From assembly GCF_014898055.3 (NCBI RefSeq), contig NW_023601433.1, positions 41,783,876 to 41,847,875 of the forward strand: a stretch of DNA of 64,000 nt, given 5' to 3'. Position 1 is the stretch's first letter. Each line of letters opens with the position of its first letter. The stretch is from Talpa occidentalis (taxonomy: Eukaryota > Chordata > Mammalia > Eulipotyphla > Talpidae). Under the pieces are notes generated by a model. That model saw only the letters and a program-made list of their open reading frames with translations. It was not told the origin of the DNA and did no database searches. Of this stretch, positions 1-10,549 are shown one piece after another. The position numbers and the translations under genes are program-made.

Positions 1-617
1 AAAGTTTGCCCACCCCCAGCCTAGATGAATCCAGCCTGGTCCAACATTTTGTTGCTGAATTCATGGGTAAGTCCTGTAGTGCTGCCCATAGATTTGAATA
101 AGCAAATAATAATAATAAAAAAAAAAGTTCATGGTAATTTGAGTTAAGATATTCAGCAGCTATTAAAAATGACTGCTTATTATTTTGCGTCTCACTTCAT
201 ATCTCTAGTTCAAAAAGAAGCAACGTTTCATTTTTGGTGGTTTTTTCTTAACCTGACTCCTTGACCCCTCTGTAAGACTCTGTTGACTAAACAGAAACAA
301 ATTCAGACCTGTAGGCTGAGTTATGAAGATGAGACAAGGATAAAACCAGTAAGAGTTATGTAGTTAATCCTGTTCCCTTAAGAAATTCAACATGTAGTTA
401 TATGCCCCAGAGAAAGTGTGCACTAGAATTATATAAGATTGCTCACTGAGCATTATTTGTAACAAAAAATTCTGAAGGACCATCCATAGGAGGAAAATTT
501 CTGAAGGACCATCTGTACAAATGGACAGGTGTATTTTGTACAATTCATACAGTGGAGTAATACACAGTTAAAATGAGTGAACTAGAGTTAATGAATGAAT
601 CTCAAAAACGTGCTGAG

Positions 618-889
618 TAGGGCCTTCCCTAGTGGCTCAGGTGGTTGAGCGCCGCTCTGTGAAGCTGTCTGTGGCCTCTGCAGCGCCGGTTTGATCCCAG
701 CCGTCCAGCGAGGGTCCCACATGGTGCAGCAGACCTCTTCTGTAGCACCCGCTGCTCCCCTCAGCAGTGTATTTCGTCAGTCTGCCTGTTCTGTTCCCTG
801 CTGTCTCTGGTGAATCCTCTCACCCTCCTGTGCATCTGGCCTGTACCCCCACTCTTTTGTAAATAAATAAATAAATCTTAAAAAAAAAA
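618..889 (+). mobile_element. tRNA-derived SINE, older subfamily
   Basis: The head resembles a tRNA gene with pol III A and B box-like motifs (B box region GGTTTGATCCC), followed by a body ending in an AAATAAATAAATCTT tail and A-run. It is flanked by TGCTGAG at 611-617 and 890-896, a probable target-site duplication. Confidence 0.85.
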
Positions 890-1509
890 TGCTGAGCAAA
901 AAAAAAAAAAGTTACAGCAGGATATTTGCAGGCTGCTGCCATTTAAAATATAACCGTATATAAAAATTAGCCTACATATTTGCATACATATGTAAGAAAA
1001 TTATAAATGCATGCATGGGAATGAGAAACAAAAACTTCAGCATAAAGATTACCTCTGGGGTGGCAGAGAGGGTGTGGGTGCTGGGGAGGACCACACAAGG
1101 GCTGCATTGTATTTCTATTATCTTCTTTATCAGCTGGATAAACTATAAAATAGGAACACAGTTTTTCATCATATTTTTTTAAATTTTGTATGACTAAACT
1201 ACCTAGCAGCAAGGGGCCCTAGAAATTCTTTAATTCGTGTCCTTTGTTTTATAAATAAAGATCATGAGACTTGGGTCATTTCTTACTTTTAGAATAAGGT
1301 TTCTTGAACTCTTCCTATAAAGGAATTTTCTGTAGCAACTTTTCTCAAAATTGAGTAAGACCCTTTTTAAAAGAAAAACATTTGTAAAGCCTTCAGTGTT
1401 GGTTTAGGTTATTTTTATTATAGATAAATCTAGGTATCACCTTTTCTAACACTAAAAGCAAAACACATTCACAAATTAAATACAAACAAAATTAGAAACA
1501 ATGCATTTC

Positions 1510-1767
1510 TGGGGCCTCTCTGGTGGCGCAAGGGGTTAAGATGCAACCTATGAAGTTATCAGCAGCCACTGCAGCAGGACTTCGATCCCCAACCAGGGAG
1601 CAACCCACATGGCGCAGCAGACCTTTTCTGTCTCACCCGCTGCTCCCTTCAGCAGTGTATTTCAGTCAGTCGCCTGTTCTGTTCCCTGTTCTGTGTCTTG
1701 TCAATCCTCTCACTGCACCCCCCCACACCTCTGGCCTGTACCCCAGTCCTTGTGTACATAAAAGAAA
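1510..1767 (+). mobile_element. tRNA-derived SINE, older subfamily
   Basis: It has the same head, body and tail as the copy at 618. A perfect 16-bp target duplication, AGAAACAATGCATTTC, is seen at 1494-1509 and 1768-1783. The long A-rich duplication is typical of L1-endonuclease priming. Confidence 0.9.
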
Positions 1768-4264
1768 AGAAACAATGCATTTCCACTCAACCTTAATTTT
1801 ATGTACCAGATTGTGGTTTGTCTGATATGAAACTGCTATTCTTGCAGTGTCCTCCCTCAACTCAGTGGGCTCCCTGTCCATCTCTATTGGATAATTCCAG
1901 ACAGCCTGCAGAGAATCTGTGATATTTCTTAACTAAAAGACAAACAAGAATGAAATCCTCCCTTGACCCTGTTCGCCTTTCTCACCGACATCTCATTTTC
2001 TTCCTCCCTTTTATAGTTTTACTCATAAGGGTTATCTGGCTTTGCGCCTTCTATGTTCTCTTCTCCATCTTTTTCTCCCCCCCTTACCTTTTTATTGTAA
2101 AATAAAACAGATACAAGAAGTCATTGAGAACAAATGTATGATGCAAGGAATCATTCTAAGGTGAACCCCTCTGTAACTATGACCCAAGTCAAAAGGTAGA
2201 ACTTTAACAGAGCAAACTCCCTACCCCTGCCAGTCCAGGTGCTTTGTTCCAGTTACAACAACCTCCTACCTTTTCCCAAAAGTAATCACCAACTTGACTT
2301 TTATAATATCAAATTGCATTTCTTTATAGTTTATCACACGTGCATTCCTAGACACTGTCGGTTCAGCTTTGCTCACTTGTGTGCCTATAAGTCCTTCTTT
2401 CATTCATTCTTTCCCTTGCAGCTTTTCTATTGAAGAACCTAAGACTTTTGACCTGTTGAGTTTTCCCTTGGTCTTTGGAGATACTGCAATCATGTGGCTT
2501 AGGTTTTGAACAGGAGTTAGGGGGGAATAAAAGTGAAGAGAAGGTGGTCACTTTCCCTGCAGTGCCCAGTGACCACCACCTCCATGCCTTGCAGATGGCA
2601 TATGGTCTCATTTCCAAATCCACTTAGTCACTGCCAAACCTTGTGACTGCTCCATCCCTTTTTATTCTGGAAGTCCTCATTAACCAAACCCCAGGGAGTA
2701 TCAGGTTACCTGCCCTCACCAAATCCTGAATTTCTGGACTTCCTATCCTTCCTACACTCAAGCCTGAAAACCTCCAGCCTTAAGTCAGTCAACCCTATAC
2801 ACAGGCCTCTGTCCCAATCCCTCAGCTCTTCAGATTAGGGACACCTTGGTGTCAGGTAAACCCTTGACTGAGGAGGATTGGGCAGAGCCCCTCTCTGCTC
2901 CAGGAGTAGCTTGTGCAGACTGTTATTTTGACAGGCCCATTATCTCTCAGGGCCATCCTACTTAGCTCTGATCTCTACCACAGGCCAGGCACCTGACTCC
3001 TGCAGATTTCAGTAAATGTTGGTGACATAATGCATAAATGACTTGAGGAACTGTGGGTTCCTGGTCTTAGAAATATAACAAATAAGGTGATTTTTAAAAG
3101 CTTACGCTAGTCCAGAAGAGGATGGATGCAGGGAGGTGTTCCAGGAGACAGGCACAAGCAAAATTCTAAGGTGCTGTTTCGCACAATGAGAGGATGTGGG
3201 CCGGTGAGAAGGCACAGGGACGGGAAGTGAGTTCTCTCTTTTCTGCTGTTTTGTGACCTTTCTGCTTTCCCTTCCCTTATCCCTTTCTGGTTGCTAGTTC
3301 ATGTCCCCTCCCTAGGCATTCTCCTTCCTCGCCAGTCCTGTATGGATTGGAGCAAATTGTGCAGGAGTCTGTATAAATAGTGCCCCCCAAACTAGTACCT
3401 TCACCCCATAAAATAGAGCAGAAGCTACAGGTTATTTGTTTGAATTCACACAAGCAACAAATTTAGTTAGGCAAAGGAATGGAATGCAAATCAAAAGATA
3501 AAAAATTGTGCTTCCTTCTTATTTCCCTTTCTAGTTTGTTTTTCTCTCATTCTCTTTGTCTCCAACCTCAAAAAAAGTTACCCTAGGACTTCCTACTGTT
3601 CCAGAGAAGTAGCAGATCTTGAATGTTTCCTGCTCAGAGCAGATCAAACTAGATAAGTAAAAAGAAGCTTACCTAAGTTATCATTTTATCAACCAGAAAC
3701 AAGGTCAGGAAATAGGTCTTTAGACTCTATCCCCTCCATTCCCACCAGGCTTTTAATGGAAAATTCCCCTTGGGGGTTCTCAGCAGGGGGTTCCCACTGC
3801 TATTAGGCTGAGAAGTCATCCCAGGAAACCCGGTGACTGTCCTAGCTTCTCATAACACACTTGAAATACAATTTCCTGAGTTACAATTGATGTTTTTCCT
3901 TTTTTTTTTTTTTTTTTTTTGGTTCAAGATACTGCACTGAAGAGTTTCACAGCAAATTCTAGATCACACTTGAGATTTCACATGTTGGCTAAACGCCCTG
4001 TCAGCAGAAACCCCTGTCAGCTATGTAAATGAAGCAACCCCTACTCCCTGTAACATTTGGTTTGGTTAACATTGTACAGAACACCAGGCCTATTGCCTAA
4101 TTGGAAAGAGCAGTGTATATGAGTGTTGATGCAAAGAAAATGAGTCCGTGGGCCACAGAGAATTCCCAATTCACAGGGAATATGAGCCTGCATCTATCCC
4201 TGTTGATACAACATGTTCAGTGTGTGTGAGCTGTCCTGAGACTGGGCATGTGGGTGCAGAGGCA

Positions 4265-4450
4265 GGGCACTAGGAAGCCAAAGATCCAGGTTCTAACTTG
4301 AACTGATCTACTTACTAGTGGTGTAGGAGAACCCCTCAGCCAATCTGAGCTTCAGTGTCTCATTTGTTATAAAAAGCAGAATTGCGTATTGCACAGGATT
4401 ACAGGAGCAATTAAATGAAATGTATGGATGAATGGAGACATACTATTTGG
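4265..4450 (+). repeat. MIR-like ancient SINE
   Basis: The order of motifs follows the MIR consensus: 'ccaggttctaact', then a 'ctcagccaatctgagcttcag' block, then 'tcatttgttataaaa' and a 3' part with 'caggattacaggagcaattaaatgaa'. It is strongly diverged. Confidence 0.55.
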
Positions 4451-5087
4451 GAATCCTTTAAGATATTTAGGAAGTAAACAACTTCTACATTCAAGGAAGA
4501 ATGAATACTAGTATTTTTATTCTCAACCAGATGGCTTATTTGTATCTTTCTTTGGCTCTTCCTACATCAAATATGTTTTGTTTTATATTAGCCAGGTTCA
4601 ACAAACACTTTTCTGGCATGCTAACTGCTTATAATAAAGGAAGCAACTACCTTAAACAGGCTAACGTGAGAATTGGCAAATAGGCAAAAGGCACTTTGAA
4701 CAGTTATGGGCAACACGCGCACTAAAGTCACTGTAAAGTCCTGGTATAGACAGTCACAAATGAACATCTGAGCATTAAATTTGAAATTCCACCTGTACTC
4801 ATTATTTGTCACTTTCCATTTGTCAGAATAAGACTGAGATTAGTTATCGCTGCTACTGCTGTTCTATTGCTGAGGGGAGTACAACTTATTCAGCTTTGTT
4901 GACCCACCTGACATAACGCCAGTGGTAGAATTAGAATCAAGAAATATTTTTGACCAGAAATTCTGTGAAATTGATCATTTATCATCCTACACTTTTATTA
5001 TACCATGCCTAATTAAATATTATTTAGTAACTCATATTAATATAATAACCAGCATATAAATTTTTTCCAAAATGTCATTGCCCTCCA

Positions 5088-5285
5088 GCAGGGGTTGGTG
5101 ACTGTAGTCCCCCCGACCAAATATGGCCCACTGTCTGCTATTATAAATAAAGTTTTATTGGAACACTCATTTATATATTAAGCTTTGTTGCTTTCATGCC
5201 ACAACCACAGGATGGAGCAGCTGCGACAGAGACCATATGGCCCACAAAGTAGAAAATATTTATTCTTTGTCCCATCACAGGAAGA
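5088..5285 (+). repeat. hAT (Charlie-type) DNA transposon fossil
   Basis: It starts CAGGGGTTGGTGACTG and contains the hallmark block 'aataaagttttattggaaca' and the later 'gcgacagagaccatatggcc' and 'aaaatatttattctttg' motifs of a common eutherian hAT non-autonomous family. A more decayed relative lies at 15225-15430. Confidence 0.6.
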
Positions 5286-5924
5286 GTGGGGTAGAACCCT
5301 GCCCTGGACCTATACACTCACAATCTTCCAGATATCACCAAAAACACTCTCCAAGCCTTATGGAGAGGATCTCTTCTGTGTATCTGTTGTATCCTGGGAT
5401 CTGATGTCAACACACTTACTTGCAGGATTATAACCATGTTCCCTTTCCTCCAGACAGTGAACTCCTTGGTGGCTGCCCTGTGTGTCATTCCCAAGGGTAT
5501 CCCCATTCCAGCCTAGTAGTTGCTTTCTGAGTCAAGGTTAAGGAGATGAATCATATGCTGCCTAATCACAGCCTAGAATCTGCTCAGGAAGACATAAGAC
5601 AAGGAACAGCCCCTTAGCATCTTCACATCAGTGTGATGAGAGCTACAGCATAGGATAGCCCAAGTGCCCTGGAAGCTCATGGAGGGGCACTGGTCCCAGC
5701 CATGGAGGGCCCAGGGCTTCTTGAAGGAAGTATATGCCTGAGCTGGTTTTGAAGGATTAATTGGGATATGAACAGCACGTAAAAGGCCTGGAAGAGAGAA
5801 GTAGCGACATGGTTCAGTTTGACTGAAGTGTAACTCCCAGCAGTCAGTGTTGTTCCCACATTGTCAGGGCATTGCTTTGTGTGAAAATACCACAGAGGTG
5901 TGTCAATGCTAGTGTGGCCCCCAT

Positions 5925-6530
5925 GATGGCTGGGCTCAATTAACATTGACCTGTACAATAGAATATTATTTAGCCATGAAAAGGAATGAAGTACTATGGA
6001 CATGCTACAACATGGATGAAACATGATTTATAATAACCAAGAGCTGGAAACAACCTAAATGCCCTTCAACAAGATGATTAGATAAAGATGTAATATGCAT
6101 ACATAATAGAATATTACTCAGCTATAAAAAAAAAAAGATTAAATCCTGCCATTTGTAACAACATGGATGGATCTAGAGGGTATTATGCTAAGTGAAATAA
6201 GACAGACAGAGAAAGACAAACTGTATGATTTCACTCAGGGGGGGTTATAGAGAAACCAAATAAATAGCTGAACTAAGTAAAATGAAAATGAATTTTTAGA
6301 CTGTAAGACCAATTAGCAGTTACCAGAAAAGAAGAAGAGAGGAATGTGGGTAAATTGAGTAAAATGGGTCACCTGTATGGTGAAGGATAGAATTGGACTT
6401 TTAGAAGTGAACTTAATGTAATCTATATAGATGCTGATGCTTAATGATGCACAGCTGAGACCTATATAATGTCTTAACACTGCATCCAACGTTACTTCAA
6501 TAAGAATTTTGTAAAACTAAATTAAAAAAA
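5925..6530 (+). repeat. old L1 3' end
   Basis: It contains the classic L1 ORF2 end and 3' UTR words 'atggatgaaac', 'gctggaaacaacctaaatgcc', 'tattactcagctataaaa', 'aacatggatggatctagagg' and 'agtgaaataagacagacaga'. Multiple stops and indels make it non-coding. Confidence 0.8.
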
Positions 6531-6540
6531 GAAAGCAGGC

Positions 6541-6785
6541 AGACACACGAGGTTACATGCTGCCTGTTATATGATTCCATTTATATGAAATGTCCATAAG
6601 AGGTAAAGCCAAAGAGACAGATGCATACCGGGGGTTGCCAGGGCTGGTAGAGGGGAAGTGAAGAGCACTGCTTAATAGATATGGGGTTTCCTTTTGGGGA
6701 AAATGTGTTGGAATTAGATAGAGGTGCTGGTCACACAGTGTTGTGACTACCAAATGCCACGGAAATACACATTTTAAAAACGGTT
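6541..6785 (+). repeat. second old L1 3' UTR fragment
   Basis: The phrases 'atgattccatttatatgaaatgtcc', 'gacagatgcataccgggggttgccagggctgg' and 'ggaaatacacattttaaaa' match an older L1 3' end of a different subfamily from the fragment just upstream. Confidence 0.7.
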
Positions 6786-7049
6786 CCCTTTTTATGTCAA
6801 TTTTGCCTCTATTTTTCCAAACTGGGGGAAAAGGGCCTAGGAGAGAAAAGAAAATGTAAATATAATCTTCTTGAAAATTAAATCCATTAAATAATGATGT
6901 TTCACATTTTTAAAGATTAATTACAGAAAACCCAGTGACCAACAGCAGCTCTTGTGCTTCCGAGTCAGGTAGGGACTTCCGCAGCCACAGCCACCCAACA
7001 CCGACTGCCCATACAGCTGACTGTCTCTCCCTTGCTTGTCTCTCTGTAG

Positions 7050-7277
7050 AAGTGGAGAAAACCCGATGCCAGCATGAGCGAGAACACATCCTTGGGGCGC
7101 CAGGAGCGGCAGATCCACAGCGGCCCCTGCGGCCAGGGCTGTTTGTCCCCGAGTGTGACGAGCACGGGCACTATGTGCCCACCCAGTGCCACAGCAGCAC
7201 TGGCTACTGCTGGTGCGTGGATCGTGATGGCCGCGAGGTGGAGGGCACCAGGACCAGGCCCGGCATGAGGCCCCCCT
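7050..7277 (+). CDS. NID1: nidogen-1 exon: thyroglobulin type-1 module
   Basis: This 228-bp exon lies between acceptor ...ctctctgtag and donor gtaagt, with phase 1 at both ends, so the module is symmetric and shuffle-competent. The reading runs from VEKTRCQHEREHILGA to GMRPPC. It carries the thyroglobulin type-1 signature CHSSTGYCWCVDRDGREVEG, with its QC and CWCV cysteines, and 'FVPECDEHGHYVPTQC'. Nidogen-1 is a secreted basement-membrane linker joining laminin and collagen IV networks. It has one such module between its EGF array and the propeller, whereas nidogen-2 has two. The single copy here, with a propeller exon set following, supports NID1. Confidence 0.96.
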
Positions 7278-7612
7278 GTAAGTTGGAGGGCACTGACCTT
7301 GGAGACTTGTGCCTAGGACCAGAACTCCCAGCGCTCATGAACAACGCTGTGGGGCCTTTGCTGAGGATGCAGTTGGGGCTTTCACCTGCCCTGCCTGCTG
7401 AGCCCTCCATTCATGGAACCCCATTCCCTCCCTCCGTTCCTTTCTCTGCTCTGTACCCATCTTTTTTACCTCCCTTGTCATTCACCCCACTCTGCTCATT
7501 CTCTCTTTTCAAAATGCCCTTTGATTGAGGTATTTCTGCTCCTCGTGCTCAGATATAAAATGGGCTTTGTGAGTAACTGTGCAGTTTGTGGTGCTATGAG
7601 AGCAATGTGACC

Positions 7613-7613
7613 T

Positions 7614-7668
<55 letters not shown>

Positions 7669-7686
7669 GCATGCATGCACGCACGC
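7613..7686 (+). repeat. (GT)n microsatellite
   Basis: An almost pure GT run of about 50 nt is followed by GCGTGTGCATGCATGCACGCACGCG, which alternates purine and pyrimidine. It lies in the 468-bp intron between the thyroglobulin exon and the next exon. It is a likely length-polymorphic, Z-DNA-prone tract. Confidence 0.95.
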
Positions 7687-7745
7687 GTTCCTGCATGTGC
7701 ATTCTGACTGCACACAAGCCTCATTCATTGACATCTGCCTCCCAG

Positions 7746-7918
7746 GTCTGAGCACAGTGGCTCCCCCAGTTCACCTAGGACCCTCAGTTCCTACTGCCGT
7801 GATTCCCCTGCCACCTGGAACCCACTTGCTCTTTGCCCAGACTGGCAAGATAGAGCATCTCCCCTTGGAGGGAAGCACCATGAAGAAGACAGAAGCCAAG
7901 ACATTGCTCCACGTCCCG
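7746..7918 (+). CDS. NID1: nidogen-1 exon: linker and first propeller strand
   Basis: The exon is 173 bp. The acceptor is tgcctcccag, and the donor gtgagt follows CCG. Phase 1 in completes the last cysteine of the thyroglobulin module (T|GT), and phase 0 out. The peptide runs from C-LSTVAPPVHLGPSVP through VIPLPPGTHLLFAQTGKIEH to LLHVP. The proline-rich first half links the thyroglobulin module to the G3 globule. 'THLLFAQTGKIEHLPLEG' is the first strand pattern of the six-bladed LDL-receptor-type propeller. The match to nidogen-1 is close throughout. No stop or frameshift is present. Confidence 0.95.
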
Positions 7919-8419
7919 GTGAGTGTGGCCTTCTTGCACTCAGTGACAACTTCTGCTTTAGTGTCACAGTGAGACCAGGGACCAGGGCTCGACCCCTGAC
8001 TCAGGAGCCTCTTCATTCTATGTGACCCGGGTGTCCATCTCTGATGGGGCTACTGTGTTCCTGAGTTGCCCATTTGGCACAAGGGGGACAGAGAACAGAA
8101 TGTCATTTTGGTATCAGATCCCTTTGGTGGTAAGTTTCATACCTTGTCTGAATGTGTCTGCTGGGTGTGATCTTGTCATGCCTGCTAGAATAGGAAAGAG
8201 ACTCACCTTTTAGCAGCCCCTCAACCCAAGACCCTCATACCTGCCTGGAGGCAGCAAAAGTTTTGACTTAGAGCTTTTCAAAGCTTCAAAGATGCATTTA
8301 GTGAGTTTGGAATTTTTGTCCATTAGATGGAAATTGGACACTTCTGAAAAATAATTGTTTTTTCTGCCATCCCCAACTCTGCCAGAAGCCAAGGGTGAGA
8401 GCTGGACTGCACCTTCTCT

Positions 8420-10040
8420 ATCATTTTTACTGTTTCAGTTATCTTTCAAGTGTACAGGTCATGGTATCAAATACATTCAACTCCCTCCTCCCCAGCCCTT
8501 GACAACCACCATTCTACTTTCTATTTCTATAATTTTTTTTTTCTATTGTCAACTAAGTGGAGCCAGAAAGTAATTGCTCTTTGGTGACTGACTTCCTTCA
8601 CTTAGCATGATGTCTTCAGTTTCAGATTTTCTTCCATATTATAGGATGTGTCAGAATTCTCTTCCTTTTTAGACTGCAATATACTCCATCATCTGTACAC
8701 ATCGCATTTTTACTCATTAATTCATCCATCAAGGACTCATGGGTTGCATCTACTTTTGGGCTATTGTGAATAATGCTGCTATGAACACGGGTGCACACCT
8801 GTCTAAGTTCCTGCTTTCACTCCTTTTCTATGTAGATCAGATATAGAATTGCTAAATCATATGGTAACTATTTTTAATATTTTGAGAAACCACCGTACTG
8901 TTTTCCTTAGTGATTGCACCATTTTACATTCCCACCAACAGCGCACAAGGATTCTAATTTCTCCATATCCTTGCCACCACTTGTTATTTTCTGTCTCATG
9001 TCCGTCTTAATGAGTGGCACCTCATTGTGGTTTTGGTTTGCAATTCTCTAATGATTAGTGATGTTAGCATCTTCCTATGTGCTGAAGGACCACTTATATA
9101 TCTTTTTTGGGAAAATAACATTTCCTGCTAAATACTCATCCATTGTATATTTTTTAATTTAGTTGAGTTGTTATTTAGTTGTAGGGGTTCTTTATATTTT
9201 TAGATAGAATACTTATCAGATATATGATTTCTCTCCTTCCGATTGCCTTTTCACTCTGTTGAATGTGTCCTTCTATGCACAAAAGTATTTTATTTTGCTA
9301 AATCTCACTTTATCTATAGTTGCTTTTGATGTCATGTCCAAAAACCATTTTCAAATCCAGTGTTATGAAGTTCTCCTTATGTTTTTTTCTAAGAGTTTTA
9401 TGACTTTAGCTTTTCCATTTTGGTCTCTGATTTTGGGGGGAGGAGGAGTTTATTTTTGTATATAGCAAAAGGTAAAGATCCCTTTTGACCTGACCTCTCG
9501 AGTGGAAATGTCTGCTGTTAACCTTGACTTTCCCAGTTAAAAATCCTTGTCCTCCACTTTTATGCACTTTGCATTTACCTATACTTTTTAGTAGCCTTCC
9601 CCCATCCCCTGCCAAAAAAAGAAAAGCCTGCTGAGATTTTGATAAAGATGGCATTGAATATAACTTTGTTTAGGGATAACTGATATATTAGTAGTGTTAA
9701 ATATAATCCATCAAACTAATTTATCTCTTCATCTATTTGAATTTTCTTTAATTTTACTCTACAATGTTTTGTATTCAATGTAGAATCTTGTACTTTTAAG
9801 AGTACTCACAAATACTTTGTTTTTACATTTTTATAAGCACTATTGTTTTAAATTTTCTTTTTTGCTGGCTGTAGAAATATAATTTTATATTAACCTTGTA
9901 ACCTGCAACATTGATAAGTTCAATTATTAGTTATAATAGTTTCATAGGTTCCTCAGGATTTTATATATAATCAGTCATACCATCTTAGTTTAGAGTGGTT
10001 TTATCTCTTCCTTTCTATTATTTATGTCTTTTATTTCTTA
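8420..10040 (-). repeat. old L1, antisense to NID1
   Basis: The reverse-complement L1 3' half is recognisable from phrases such as 'caaccaccattctactttctatttctat', 'cacttagcatgatgtcttcag', 'ggctattgtgaataatgctgctatgaacac', 'cattcccaccaacagcgcac' and 'ttggtttgcaattctctaatgattagtgatgtt'. It fills most of the intron between the 7746 and 10423 exons and is too diverged to code. Confidence 0.85.
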
Positions 10041-10044
10041 TGCT

Positions 10045-10330
10045 CTTTAGGTTGGCAAAGATTTCTTAGACAATATACAAAATGAATTAGCCATAAGGGA
10101 AAAAATAATAAATTGGACTTAATAAAAATTACAAACTTTTGCTCTTCAAACATATCATTAAGTGAAAAGGCAAGCTAGCTACTGAGAATAAATATACATA
10201 AACATACACACATGCACACACATTTATATATGACAAAAGATTTTTCCTGCACTATTAAGTGTCTCATAACTCAATAATAAAAACTTTGAAATGAGCCAAT
10301 GACTGAAAATACTTCATTAAAAAGATAGCA
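10045..10330 (+). repeat. L1 ORF2 C-terminal fragment
   Basis: 'ggcaaagatttcttagacaat' followed by 'aattggacttaataaaaattacaaacttttgctcttcaaa' is the plus-sense end region of an L1 ORF2, ending about 90 bp before the next NID1 exon. The middle has a CACA-rich low-complexity patch. Confidence 0.7.
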
Positions 10331-10422
10331 CTGCCAGTAATAAGCACATGATGGATTCCCACCATATTAGTCACCCAGATGCTAGTGGGTGAACCACTCT
10401 CAACTCTGTTCTGCACTTCCAG

Positions 10423-10549
10423 GATAAAGTCATCATTGGACTGGCCTTCGACTGTGTGGATAAGATGGTTTACTGGACTGATATCAGTGAGCCTTCCATT
10501 GGGAGAGCCAGCCTGCATGGTGGAGAGCCAAGCACGATCATTCGACAAG
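10423..10549 (+). CDS. NID1: nidogen-1 exon: propeller YWTD blade
   Basis: The exon is 127 bp, phase 0 in and phase 1 out. The acceptor is gcacttccag and the donor gtagcc. It encodes DKVIIGLAFDCVDKMVYWTD and then ISEPSIGRASLHGGEPSTIIRQ. 'MVYWTD' is a canonical YWTD (LDL-receptor class B) motif. The laminin gamma-1 binding propeller of nidogen is built of such repeats. The first codon here is GAT (Asp), where I recall Ala at this junction in human nidogen-1. Confidence 0.96.

Larger units (their letters stand above)
1..7049 (+). other. NID1: NID1 intron upstream of the thyroglobulin exon (partial)
   Basis: No cysteine-rich EGF-type exon with splice sites could be found here, although the exon before the thyroglobulin module in NID1 should encode an EGF module. 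That exon probably lies left of the window. The stretch holds two complete tRNA-SINEs, an old MIR, a hAT fossil and two old L1 3' ends, listed separately. The intervals 1780-4260 and 4460-5090 show nothing I recognise apart from a poly-T run at about 3900-3920. Confidence 0.7.

Noticed and set aside
1..7049. An additional NID1 EGF exon upstream
   Set aside because: I looked for Cys-rich frames between splice-like sites and found none convincing.
6935..7528. 197-codon open frame around the thyroglobulin module
   Set aside because: It reads through both splice sites of a NID1 exon. Only 7050-7277 is conserved; the ends are intron.
7586..7972. 128-codon frame with a Cys-Val repeat
   Set aside because: It is a translation of the GT microsatellite running into a NID1 exon.
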